Assembly (NCBI GenBank): GCA_026708265.1
Contig: JAPOVI010000210.1
Span: 1-38,360, forward strand
Length of the DNA: 38,360 nt
Direction of reading: 5' to 3'
DNA from: Acidobacteriota bacterium
GTDB taxonomy: Bacteria; Acidobacteriota; Vicinamibacteria; Vicinamibacterales; UBA8438
Shown here in pieces: positions 15,225 to 22,566 of this stretch (the first letter of the stretch is position 1; every line of letters starts with the position of its first letter). The notes under the pieces were generated by a model. That model was not told the origin of the DNA. It saw only the letters and a list, made by a program, of their open reading frames with translations, and did no database searches. The translations under genes and the position numbers were made by a program.

Positions 15225-16862
15225 GTGGTGCCCAAGCAACCCTCCGATGGTCCGCGCCGTCCGGCGGCCGAGGCTCCCGGCCCGGCCGCCCCGCCCCCGG
15301 CCGGCGCCGCGCCTTCGCACGCGGCCATGCCGGCGCCTGCCGCACCCGACCCGCCGGGCGTGCGGAGCGGCGTCCTCCTCATCGCGGTCTTCGCCATCGC
15401 GACCTGCGGCATCGTCTACGAGCTGCTGGCGAGCACCATCGCCAGCTACCTGCTCGGCGACAGCGTGACGCAGTTCTCGACCATCATCGGGGTCTACCTG
15501 TTCTCGATGGGCATCGGGTCGTATGCCTCGCGCTACTTCCAGCGCGAGCTGATCGCCCGCTTCATCGAGATCGAGATCCTGGTGGGGTTGATCGGGGGGC
15601 TCTCGTCGCCCGTGCTCTTCTTCGCCTTCTCCGAGACGGCGGCCTTCCGGCTCGTGCTCTACGGGTGGGTCACGGCGACGGGCGTGCTGGTGGGGCTGGA
15701 GATCCCGTTCCTGCTGCGCATCCTCAAGGACCAGTTCCCGCTCGACGACCTCGTCTCGCGGGTCCTGTCGCTCGACTACCTGGGGGCGCTGGCCGCGTCG
15801 CTGCTCTTCCCGCTGTGGCTCGTTCCCCGGGTGGGGCTGATGCGCTCGTCGTTCGTGTTCGGCGCGCTCAACGTGGCGGTCGCGGTCTGGACCTGCCACG
15901 TCTTCCGCCGCCACCATCGCCGCCCGCGGCTCACGGCGCAGGCCTACGGCGCGCTCGCCCTGCTGGTCGCGGGGGCCGTCTTCTCGAACGACCTGACGTC
16001 GTGGTCCGAGCGGCGGCTCTACGACGATCCCGTGGTGCTGTCGCGGGCCTCCCCGTACCAGCGGATCGTGCTGACGTCCGGCGCGGGCGGCGTCCGGCTG
16101 TTCCTGAACGGCAACCTGCAGCTCTCGTCGCAGGACGAGTACCGCTACCACGAGGCGCTGGTCCACCCGGGGCTGGCCGCCGTCGCCGCGCCCCGCCGCG
16201 CCCTGGTCCTGGGGGGCGGCGACGGGATGGCGGTCCGCGAGATCCTGAAGGATGCCCGGGTAGAGACGGTCACCCTCGTCGACCTCGACCCGCTGATGAC
16301 GGAGATCTTCGGCGCGAACGAGGCGTTCGCCGCCCTCAACGACTACGCCCTGCGCTCGCCCCGCGTCGAGGTCGTGAACGCCGACGCCTTCGTCTGGCTG
16401 GAGTCGAACCCCGAGCGCTACGACTTCATCGCGGTCGACTTCCCCGACCCGCGGACCTACTCGCTCGGCAAGCTCTACACGACGACCTTCTATCGCCGCC
16501 TGGCCGCCCACCTCGCCCCGGGCGGCATCGCAGCCATCCAGAGCACGTCACCGCTCGTCACCCGCCGGGCCTTCTGGAGCGTCGTCGCCACGGTCCGCGC
16601 CGCGGGCCTCGACGCCGTGCCCTACCACGCGCCGGTCCCGACGTTCGGCGAATGGGGCTTCGTGCTCGCCTCGCGGGAGCCGTACCGGCGGCCGGACGCC
16701 CTTCCCCCCGGCCTGCGCTTCCTGACCCCCGACGGCCTGCCTTCGCTCTTCGCGTTCCCGGCCGACATGGCCGCGGTGCCCGTCGAGGTCAATCAACTCA
16801 ACAACCAGATACTGGTGCAGTACCACCGCGAGGGCTGGACCGACTACGTCCGTGGACGATAG
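15225..16862 (+). CDS. Membrane-anchored polyamine aminopropyltransferase (COG4262 type)
   Basis: From GTG 15225 the product is 545 residues; ATG 15327, just before the first membrane helix, would give 511. A Pro/Ala-rich leader precedes about six or seven hydrophobic helices (from 'GVLLIAVFAIATCGIVYELL' to 'ALALLVAGAVF'). The C-terminal half is a spermidine-synthase fold: 'YQRIVLT', 'LFLNGNLQLSSQDEYRYHEALVHP', the SAM-binding 'ALVLGGGDGMAVREIL', 'VTLVDLDPLM' and 'NADAFVWL'. 'DFIAVDFPDP' then 'LYTTTFYRRL' complete it. The family moves aminopropyl groups from decarboxylated SAM. The N-terminal membrane domain puts the active site at the inner membrane. Such genes often accompany DUF350 and PspA genes, which lie about 4.4-9 kb downstream here. 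The start codon is uncertain. Confidence 0.88.
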   Translation: MVPKQPSDGPRRPAAEAPGPAAPPPAGAAPSHAAMPAPAAPDPPGVRSGVLLIAVFAIATCGIVYELLASTIASYLLGDSVTQFSTIIGVYLFSMGIGSYASRYFQRELIARFIEIEILVGLIGGLSSPVLFFAFSETAAFRLVLYGWVTATGVLVGLEIPFLLRILKDQFPLDDLVSRVLSLDYLGALAASLLFPLWLVPRVGLMRSSFVFGALNVAVAVWTCHVFRRHHRRPRLTAQAYGALALLVAGAVFSNDLTSWSERRLYDDPVVLSRASPYQRIVLTSGAGGVRLFLNGNLQLSSQDEYRYHEALVHPGLAAVAAPRRALVLGGGDGMAVREILKDARVETVTLVDLDPLMTEIFGANEAFAALNDYALRSPRVEVVNADAFVWLESNPERYDFIAVDFPDPRTYSLGKLYTTTFYRRLAAHLAPGGIAAIQSTSPLVTRRAFWSVVATVRAAGLDAVPYHAPVPTFGEWGFVLASREPYRRPDALPPGLRFLTPDGLPSLFAFPADMAAVPVEVNQLNNQILVQYHREGWTDYVRGR

Positions 16863-16881
16863 GTGCCGCACTTGCAGCCTG

Positions 16882-16900
16882 CTGAACGCCAGGCGTTCAG
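16882..16900. promoter_or_regulatory. Perfect 19-bp palindrome upstream of the toxin-antitoxin promoter
   Basis: CTGAACGCC-A-GGCGTTCAG is an exact inverted repeat with a one-base centre, ending eight bases before the -35 hexamer of the higB-like promoter. The tiny centre disfavours an RNA hairpin and favours a dimeric protein site. HigA-type antitoxins bind such palindromes to repress their own operon. It also lies 20 bases past the aminopropyltransferase stop, so a terminator role cannot be excluded, although no T-run follows. Confidence 0.55.
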
Positions 16901-16908
16901 GCGCACTC

Positions 16909-16937
16909 TTGACATCAGAACAACGCCATCCTATACT
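16909..16937 (+). promoter_or_regulatory. Sigma-70-type promoter of the toxin-antitoxin operon
   Basis: TTGACA (16909-16914) and TATACT (16932-16937) are separated by exactly 17 bases. The -35 is perfect and the -10 matches five of six positions. Transcription would start near 16944, only about 11 bases before the toxin ATG. This is the best promoter match in the window. Confidence 0.85.
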
Positions 16938-16954
16938 GCCATCTGAACTGGCGG

Positions 16955-17248
16955 ATGGAGATCGAGTTCCGAGACGCGAGACTTGCGCTTGTTGAAACAG
17001 ACCGTGCGAGCGAGACCCGGTTGTCCGCTGCGGTTATCAACTCACTGCGGAACAAGCTGGTTGTTCTTCGAGCGGCATCTGACGAACGAACGCTCCGAAA
17101 CTGGAAGAGCCTCCACTACGAGCGGCTGGCCCGCAGCGTCGACCAGAGGTCCATTCGACTGAACAAGCAGTGGCGGTTGGTCTTTACGATCGACACGAAG
17201 ACGAAGCCGAATAGAATAACTGTGCTTGGCATTGAGGACTATCACTAG
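16955..17248 (+). CDS. higB: HigB-like toxin (RelE/ParE superfamily)
   Basis: The 97-residue product has the HigB/'killer' pattern: 'MEIEFRDARLALVETD' at the start, then 'LRAASDERTLRNWKSLHYERL'. 'RSIRLNKQWRLVFTID' is the strand carrying the conserved Arg-x-x-Phe region, and it ends 'ITVLGIEDYH', the typical C terminus of HigB proteins. Family members are ribosome-dependent mRNA interferases. The toxin comes first and the antitoxin second, the reverse of most toxin-antitoxin pairs but normal for higBA. There are 14 bases to the next gene. The DNA is clearly less GC-rich than the neighbouring genes, which suggests transfer. Confidence 0.88.
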   Translation: MEIEFRDARLALVETDRASETRLSAAVINSLRNKLVVLRAASDERTLRNWKSLHYERLARSVDQRSIRLNKQWRLVFTIDTKTKPNRITVLGIEDYH

Positions 17249-17262
17249 ACTGGGGTGGCCTT

Positions 17263-18390
17263 GTGACTGCGACAAGCGCGCTATGGGTGAGGCATCCTGG
17301 CTTCTACATCAAGGAAGAGATGGCGGCCCGTGGATGGCTACAGCGGGACCTCGCTTTTGTCCTAGGTGTTCCCGAGCAGGGTGTCAACATGATACTTTCC
17401 GGGAAGCGCAACATCAGTCCGAGCATGGCCCGCGCCCTGGCAGACGCCTTTGACACCGACAAGGAATTTTTTGCCAGGCTGCAGCTGGCGTACGAGATGG
17501 CCCATGTCCCTGCCCCGGCACCCGATATAGCCACGCTCGGCACCCTGCAGTCACAGTACCCTGTGCGCGAGATGATCAAGCGCGGCTGGCTGGCACAGGC
17601 TGACGCCCGGGCGATGGAGCAGCAGCTGGCTAGCTTTTTCGAAGTGACCACATCCGACGAGATTCCATACTTGGCGCACGCCGCAAGGAAGGGCCGGTAC
17701 GAAGAACGCCAGATCCCACCGCCCCAGCTCGCATGGCTGTTCCGTGTGCGCCAAATCGCCCGGTCAATAGCCGTTCCCACTTATTCGGAGCAGGCCTTGC
17801 GCGCGGCGATCGGCGAACTGGAACTACTGCTCCGCGCGCCCGAAGAGACTCGCCACGTGCCGCGAATCATGACGGCGTGCGGAGTTCGTTACGTCGTGGT
17901 TCAGAGCCTCCCTAAGGCGAGAATCGACGGGGTGTGCTTCTGGATTGACGGCTCACCGGTCATCGGGATGTCGCTGCTACGAGATACCATCGACAACTTC
18001 TGGTTTGTGCTACGTCACGAGATCGAACACGTTCTTCGGAAGGACGGTCAGTACAACGAAGTCATCGATGAGAACCTCGCGCGGGAACCGGAGACCGAAA
18101 TCGCAAATCTCCCCGAAGAGAAAGCCGCGAATGAGGCCGCCGCGAACTTCTGCGCTCCCGGCCAGAAGCTGGAGTCCTTCCTGGCGCGCAAGCGGCCGTT
18201 CTACTACGAGAAAGACGTCGTGGCCTTTGCGCGGCTCCACCAACGTCATCCGGGACTCATCGTGGGGCAGATGCAGAAGCGACTGCACCGCTGGGATTAC
18301 CTCACTCGTCACCTCGTGAAGATCCGGCAGTTCGTGCTCCCGACAGCCGTGGCCGACGGATGGGGGCAGGCTTTTGGTGCAGATGCTTAG
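17263..18390 (+). CDS. higA: HigA-type antitoxin fused to an ImmA/IrrE metallopeptidase
   Basis: The 375-residue product is about four times the length of a classical HigA. Residues about 10-75 are the HigA HTH: 'HPGFYIKEEMAARGWLQRDLA' and 'VNMILSGKRNISPSMARALADAF'. A helical linker spans about 80-195. The C-terminal part is an ImmA/IrrE-like zinc peptidase, with 'FVLRHEIEHVL' giving the HExxH motif (His252, Glu253, His256). Glu291 in 'NEAAANFCAP' probably supplies the third metal ligand. The start is GTG, with GGGGTGG upstream. It probably neutralises the HigB-like toxin and represses the operon, while the peptidase may cleave a regulator or itself. That last role is inferred. Confidence 0.88.
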   Translation: MTATSALWVRHPGFYIKEEMAARGWLQRDLAFVLGVPEQGVNMILSGKRNISPSMARALADAFDTDKEFFARLQLAYEMAHVPAPAPDIATLGTLQSQYPVREMIKRGWLAQADARAMEQQLASFFEVTTSDEIPYLAHAARKGRYEERQIPPPQLAWLFRVRQIARSIAVPTYSEQALRAAIGELELLLRAPEETRHVPRIMTACGVRYVVVQSLPKARIDGVCFWIDGSPVIGMSLLRDTIDNFWFVLRHEIEHVLRKDGQYNEVIDENLAREPETEIANLPEEKAANEAAANFCAPGQKLESFLARKRPFYYEKDVVAFARLHQRHPGLIVGQMQKRLHRWDYLTRHLVKIRQFVLPTAVADGWGQAFGADA

Positions 18391-18405
18391 ATTCTGGGTT
18401 GAACG

Positions 18406-18858
18406 GTGACCAACGACGAGCGTTTTCAGGCTATCTTTCAACTGTACGAATCCGAACACGGGTACGCCCCATGCCGCACGCGCGAGGTCGTGGAGTGGGC
18501 TGTGGGTAAGAACTTGTTGCCGATGCCGCCGCCTGTAGACCCCTACGAGGTCCTCGCGGGGCGGATGTCGAAGGCCCTTGCGCAGGAGTTCGAGACACAT
18601 GAGGGGCGCCGATATCGCGTCAACCACGCCGTTCGGGCGACGAAGAACGGCAAGCAGCAATCCTTCTGGGCAATCATGGGCTTCGCTCCACATGCGCACA
18701 TGGAAAGAGCGTTTGCACAGCGTCGGGAGCACATCGTGGCGGAATGTGTGCAGTTGGACACTGATGTCGCCGTCTACAACACGATGAACGAGGGGAAGCA
18801 CCCGGAGATTCAGATGATTCTGGACTTCACGGAGGACGTTGCCGAACGACGTCAGTAG
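18406..18858 (+). CDS. Unknown third gene of the toxin-antitoxin island
   Basis: The 150-residue product starts at GTG 15 bases after the antitoxin stop, on the same strand and in the same A/T-richer DNA, so it probably shares the operon. The N terminus 'DERFQAIFQLYESEHGYAPCRTREVVEWAV' looks helical and could be an HTH-like fold. The middle reads 'RRYRVNHAVRATKNGKQQSFWAIMGFAPHAHMERAFAQRREHIVAECVQLDTDVAVYN', mixed helix and strand with many basic residues. There are no signal, membrane or catalytic motifs. I do not recognise the family. Position suggests a partner or accessory of the peptidase antitoxin. Confidence 0.7.
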   Translation: MTNDERFQAIFQLYESEHGYAPCRTREVVEWAVGKNLLPMPPPVDPYEVLAGRMSKALAQEFETHEGRRYRVNHAVRATKNGKQQSFWAIMGFAPHAHMERAFAQRREHIVAECVQLDTDVAVYNTMNEGKHPEIQMILDFTEDVAERRQ

Positions 18859-18985
18859 TAGCCCCAGGACGTGTTGCGCGCGGACTCCCGTTCCCGTGTT
18901 CCGCGACAACGTGACTCGGGAGGCCAGCGGCGTCGCTTGGCCGGTGCCATCGGATTGTCGCGCAACGACCGCTGGCTCGCGCCGA

Positions 18986-19453
18986 TCAGAGGTGCTTCCA
19001 GAAGACGACCTTGTCTCCGCCGGGCTCGTAGAACTCCCGGATGCGCGCTTCCTCGGCGTAGCCGTTGGCCCGGTAGAAGGCGCGGGTGCGGCGGAACGCC
19101 GGCGTGCCCATCGTCTCGACGATGAGCACGCGTTCGCCGGCGGTCCGGAGCCGGTCCTCCAGGTAGCGCATCATCGCCCCGCCGATGCCCCGCCCGCGGT
19201 ACCGGGCGAGGATGGCGATGGCGAGGAGGTTCCAGGTGCCGCTGGTCATGCGCTCGGGTTCCGAGTAGCCGAAGCCGACGACCTGGCCGTACGCCACCGG
19301 GACGAACCAGATGTCCCGGGCGGTCCGGTCGAGATAGCCGGCGATCATGTCGTCCAGCATCTCCGGGGGGAACATCTCGGCGTCCTCCACCACGGACCGG
19401 ATTGCCGGAACGTCCGACCGCCGGGCCGGACGGAGCATGGGTTCGATGTCCAT
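18986..19453 (-). CDS. GNAT-family N-acetyltransferase
   Basis: The 155-residue product begins 'MDIEPMLRPARRSDVPAIRSVVED', a typical GNAT N terminus. Motif A, 'LLAIAILARYRGRGIGGAMMRYLED', contains the acetyl-CoA-binding R-x-x-G-x-G (RGRGIG). 'FRRTRAFYRANGYAEEARIREFY' is the C-terminal motif B. ATG 19453 is chosen over a GTG six codons upstream because it aligns with the usual start. The acceptor substrate is unknown. It is a stand-alone minus-strand gene, 107 bases downstream of the isomerase-like gene. Confidence 0.88.
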   Translation of the reverse strand: MDIEPMLRPARRSDVPAIRSVVEDAEMFPPEMLDDMIAGYLDRTARDIWFVPVAYGQVVGFGYSEPERMTSGTWNLLAIAILARYRGRGIGGAMMRYLEDRLRTAGERVLIVETMGTPAFRRTRAFYRANGYAEEARIREFYEPGGDKVVFWKHL

Positions 19454-19560
19454 GGCCCTGGCGGGTCGCACGCGCGTGCCGGGCTACGGCGCCAGAGTCG
19501 CCGCAGTCCGGGCCTTCGAGCGCGATGTAGCGGTCGGATCGCGGCCGGTGCTGCCCTGTC

Positions 19561-20469
19561 CTACAGCACCCCGGCCTGCTGCATGACGGCCTCGCACTTG
19601 CCGCGGATCTCGGTGGCGACCGCGAAGGGGTCGCCCTCGACATAGTCCGCGCGGAACAGCTCGACCGAGAGCGCCCCGGTGAACTCCTTCTCGGCCAGCT
19701 TCTGCAGGATGCGCACGACCGGCGCGATGCCGTCGCCAGGGATGATGCGCGAATCGTTGTCGATCAGCTCGCGCGGCCCCTCCAGCAGGTCCTGGAAGTG
19801 CGCGTGGGCCAGCTCGCCCGGCTCCAGCAGGTCGAGGTCCTCGAACTTGCTGAGGCCGGACCAGAAGTGGAAGAAGTCGATCATCGGCCGCACGCCGGGG
19901 TGCGCCGCCGCGCGGATGACCGCGAGCGACGAGGTGAGCGTGGCGAGGTGGGTCGACGTCCGCGTGAACTCGATCATCGTCGTCAGCCCGTACTCCTGCG
20001 CGATGTCGCCCGCCTCGCGGATGCACTCCGGGGTGGCCGCGAAGTCGTCGGCCGTCACCGGCCGGCGCGTGACCGACGGCGAGTAGATCCGCTGCAGCCC
20101 GAGCTCGGCGAACTGGTCGCAGGCGCGCCGCCACGCCTCGAGCGACTCCGCCCGCTCCGGCCCCGGCAGCCAGAGGTCCTGCAGGACCACCGCCGCCGAC
20201 ACCGGCGTCATGTCGAGGTCCTCCAGCAGCCGGCGTGCCGCCGGCAGCGTGTCGGTACGGAGGAAGTCCGCCAGCAGCGGAGCTCCGAGCTCGACGTAGC
20301 GGATGCCCGCCCGCGCCCAGCCCTCCAGCGAGCCGCGGTAGCCGGCGGCGCTCGACGTGTTCTGGTGCATGGCCAGCAGCATGCGGCCGGCCGGAGCGTT
20401 CTGGGCCGCGGCGGCGCGTGCCACCGTCACGGCCAGGGGGGTCAGCAGGAGCGTTCTTCTACTCAGCAT
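19561..20469 (-). CDS. Exported sugar phosphate isomerase/epimerase-like TIM barrel
   Basis: The 302-residue product starts 'MLSRRTLLLTPLAVTVARAAAAQ', a signal with an S-R-R-T-L-L twin-arginine-like core, cleaved near AAAAQ. The mature part is a xylose-isomerase-like TIM barrel (COG1082 type). Metal-site residues are visible at strand ends: Glu in 'TTMIEFTRTSTH', Asp/His in 'PMIDFFHFWSG', His in 'ELAHAHFQDL' and Glu in 'GALSVELFRADY'. The Tat-like signal suggests export after folding with metal. The substrate is unknown; such exported members are often involved in sugar or inositol breakdown. It lies 39 bases downstream of the cytochrome lipoprotein gene on the same strand. Confidence 0.87.
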   Translation of the reverse strand: MLSRRTLLLTPLAVTVARAAAAQNAPAGRMLLAMHQNTSSAAGYRGSLEGWARAGIRYVELGAPLLADFLRTDTLPAARRLLEDLDMTPVSAAVVLQDLWLPGPERAESLEAWRRACDQFAELGLQRIYSPSVTRRPVTADDFAATPECIREAGDIAQEYGLTTMIEFTRTSTHLATLTSSLAVIRAAAHPGVRPMIDFFHFWSGLSKFEDLDLLEPGELAHAHFQDLLEGPRELIDNDSRIIPGDGIAPVVRILQKLAEKEFTGALSVELFRADYVEGDPFAVATEIRGKCEAVMQQAGVL

Positions 20470-20508
20470 GGGCGTAACTATACCGGCAAGAGGTCGGCAT
20501 GGCACCCG

Positions 20509-21069
20509 TCAGGGCGCGCCAGGAGCGGGTCTCGGGTCGGCGTGGCCCGGGTACCAATAGACTGCGTGGCAGCGCTCGCACGCGAGGTCGAGCTCGGCGC
20601 CGGCCGCGAGCAGCGCGTCGACGTCGCGCGCGTCCACGGCATCGAGGACGGTGGCGCTGGTATCGCCGAGGCCCCGTGCCGCCTCCGCCCACGAATCCCA
20701 ATCCTCGGCCAGCAGCTCCTCGATGGCGTCGGGATGGAGGTCGATGCCGGGCAAGTCCGAGCGCGACTCCGGCGCCGCGATCCTGCGCCCCTCGACGAGC
20801 AGCAGGTTCGCCGACTCCGCAAGCAGCACCGCCTGTCGGCGCAGCCGGGCCCAGTCGCCGTCGGTCTCCGGCCGGGTCTCCACGATGCCCTCCGGCGTCG
20901 ACTCCGTCACGACGGCGTCCCAGACCGCGTCGGCCGCGGGGTCGATCATCATGCGCATCAACTCCTCGACGGTCGCGGCCGGCCGCGGCTCGACGGGCGG
21001 GCGGGCGCAGGCGGCGAGACCGGCCACCAGGACCGCCACGGCGGACAGACGCATTGCCCCACGGCGCAT
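20509..21069 (-). CDS. Cytochrome c'-like (class II) lipoprotein
   Basis: The 186-residue product has a lipoprotein signal with lipobox 'LAACARP' (Cys about 21). ATG 21069 is chosen for AAGGT five bases upstream; ATG 21054 is also possible. The body is mostly helical, and a single haem site 'CERCHAVYW' lies close to the C terminus. Class II c-type cytochromes place their CxxCH there, whereas class I cytochromes place it near the N terminus. It would sit on a membrane facing the periplasm as a small electron carrier or ligand-binding haem protein. It is divergent from the PspA operon, with 158 bases between the starts. Confidence 0.78.
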   Translation of the reverse strand: MRRGAMRLSAVAVLVAGLAACARPPVEPRPAATVEELMRMMIDPAADAVWDAVVTESTPEGIVETRPETDGDWARLRRQAVLLAESANLLLVEGRRIAAPESRSDLPGIDLHPDAIEELLAEDWDSWAEAARGLGDTSATVLDAVDARDVDALLAAGAELDLACERCHAVYWYPGHADPRPAPGAP

Positions 21070-21227
21070 GGCAGACCTTACCAGCTACCGCTGCGGACCA
21101 CGGGACGCCGGCCCGAGGCGAACGGAAGCGGTCGCCCCGACCCCGGCCAGAAGGCAGGACATCGGCTGAGCTCGCGCGCCCGGGGGACTGTCGCTTCCCC
21201 CCGCCCTCCGGTATGCTGGGAAGACGC

Positions 21228-21773
21228 ATGGGGCTCCGGGAACGGCTGTTCGGCCGGCGGCAGGAAGCGGACGAGCCGGATCCCCTCGCGGATCTCGTCC
21301 TCGCGAAGCTCAAGGTCGGCTACCTGGTCGACCACGACCTCCGGACGTGGCGCGTCACCGGCCACAACCGCTACCAGTTCTCCGGCCGCGACCGCATCGA
21401 CGAGTGGGAGCTCACGGCCGGCAACGATCAGCGCTACCTGGAGCACGCCGACGGCGGGTGGTCGCTCTCGACCACCATCGCCATCGGCGACGTCGGCGGG
21501 GACGTCCGGCAGCACATCCTCGACCACGAGGAGCCGCCGGAGCAGATAGTTTACGGCGGCAAGATCTACCGCCTCGAAGCCGCCTACGCGGGGCACATGC
21601 ATCCCGGCGGGGACGGGGCGGGCCGTCAAGTGATCCGCTGGGAGTTCCTGGACGAGGCCGAGACGGGCTTCGTCGGCATCGAGCAATGGAGCGAGACCGA
21701 GTTCACCGCCGCGGCCGGGTCCGTCGTCGAGGACTACCAGTTCACGCACATCCTGCCGGGAGGGCCGGCATGA
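21228..21773 (+). CDS. DUF4178 protein, first gene of the PspA operon
   Basis: The 181-residue cytoplasmic product has a basic N terminus (MGLRERLFGRRQ) and then a DUF4178 domain from about residue 25. Recognisable parts are 'LKVGYLVDHDLRTWRVTGHNRYQF', 'DEWELTAGNDQRYLEHADGGWSLST' and 'YGGKIYRLEAAYAGHMHPGG'. 'IRWEFLDEAETGFVGIEQWSETEFTAAAGSVVEDYQF' closes the domain. ATG 21228 has GGGAAG five bases upstream; another in-frame ATG is five codons earlier. Its stop overlaps the next start by four bases (ATGA). DUF4178 genes typically occur with DUF350 and PspA genes, as here, but their biochemical role is unknown. Confidence 0.88.
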   Translation: MGLRERLFGRRQEADEPDPLADLVLAKLKVGYLVDHDLRTWRVTGHNRYQFSGRDRIDEWELTAGNDQRYLEHADGGWSLSTTIAIGDVGGDVRQHILDHEEPPEQIVYGGKIYRLEAAYAGHMHPGGDGAGRQVIRWEFLDEAETGFVGIEQWSETEFTAAAGSVVEDYQFTHILPGGPA

Positions 21774-22549
21774 GGACTCCCGGCCGTTCGTCTCCGGCGC
21801 AGACCGGGCCCCGAGCCGTCCGGCGGGGCGGGTCCGTGCCCGCGGCTGGCGGCGCCCGACGCGGCGCGACGGCGGCGCTCGCGCTCGCGATGACCCTCCC
21901 GCTCGCCCTCGCCGCGTGCAGCTCCCAGACGCCGCTGGATCGCCTCCGAACCCAGCTCGACGGCTTCCCCGAGTACTCGGTCGTGCTGCAGGACATGGAC
22001 GCGGGCCTGTTCACGTACACGCACCGCTACCAGGTGCTCGTCGGCCAGCCGCAGCCCGGCTCGGACGATCTCGAGTATCGCGAGACGGTGCTGGAGGCGG
22101 AGGTCGACGGCGCCACCTACTCGCGCTACGAGCCGTTCCTCGGCATGGTGATCCTGTCGAAGACGGGCGACGGCGGGGTCGACCAGGGCGCGCACCCGCC
22201 CGGCTACCAGCAGGTGGGCGACGAGCGCTACGGACAGTGGCGGGACGACGGCCGCGGCGGCTCGTTCTGGGAGTTCTACGGTCAGTACGCGCTGCTCAGC
22301 AACCTGCTCGGCGGATTCGGGGGAGGCATCAGCCGGGACGACTGGAACGGCTACCGGGACTCCCGCGACCGCGGCCAGACCTACTACGGCCGCGGCGGCA
22401 GCACGTACGGCACGAACGGGTCCGCCACCCGCCAGTCGAACCCCGACTTCTTCCGCCGGCAGCAGGCGCGGCAGGCGGCGAGCACCCGGTCCTTCGGGCA
22501 GCGGGTCCAGGGCCGCATGTCGGGAGGCTTCCGCAGCTTCGGCAAGTAA
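21770..22549 (+). CDS. Lipoprotein of the PspA/DUF350 operon
   Basis: The 259-residue product starts in the ATGA overlap with the DUF4178 gene. A long basic leader precedes a lipoprotein signal 'LALAMTLPLALAACSSQTP', with Cys near residue 48. The middle 'FPEYSVVLQDMDAGLFTYTHRYQVLVGQ' and 'PPGYQQVGDERYGQWRDD' then 'SFWEFYGQYALLSNLLGG' look like a conserved globular domain. The C-terminal 70 residues are Gly/Arg/Ser-rich and low in complexity. The position matches the lipoprotein that often accompanies DUF4178-DUF350 genes (compare E. coli YjfM), though sequence relation to it is not established. A DUF4247 relation is possible. Confidence 0.75.
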   Translation: MRTPGRSSPAQTGPRAVRRGGSVPAAGGARRGATAALALAMTLPLALAACSSQTPLDRLRTQLDGFPEYSVVLQDMDAGLFTYTHRYQVLVGQPQPGSDDLEYRETVLEAEVDGATYSRYEPFLGMVILSKTGDGGVDQGAHPPGYQQVGDERYGQWRDDGRGGSFWEFYGQYALLSNLLGGFGGGISRDDWNGYRDSRDRGQTYYGRGGSTYGTNGSATRQSNPDFFRRQQARQAASTRSFGQRVQGRMSGGFRSFGK

Positions 22550-22566
22550 CCCTCGGGAGGCGCATG

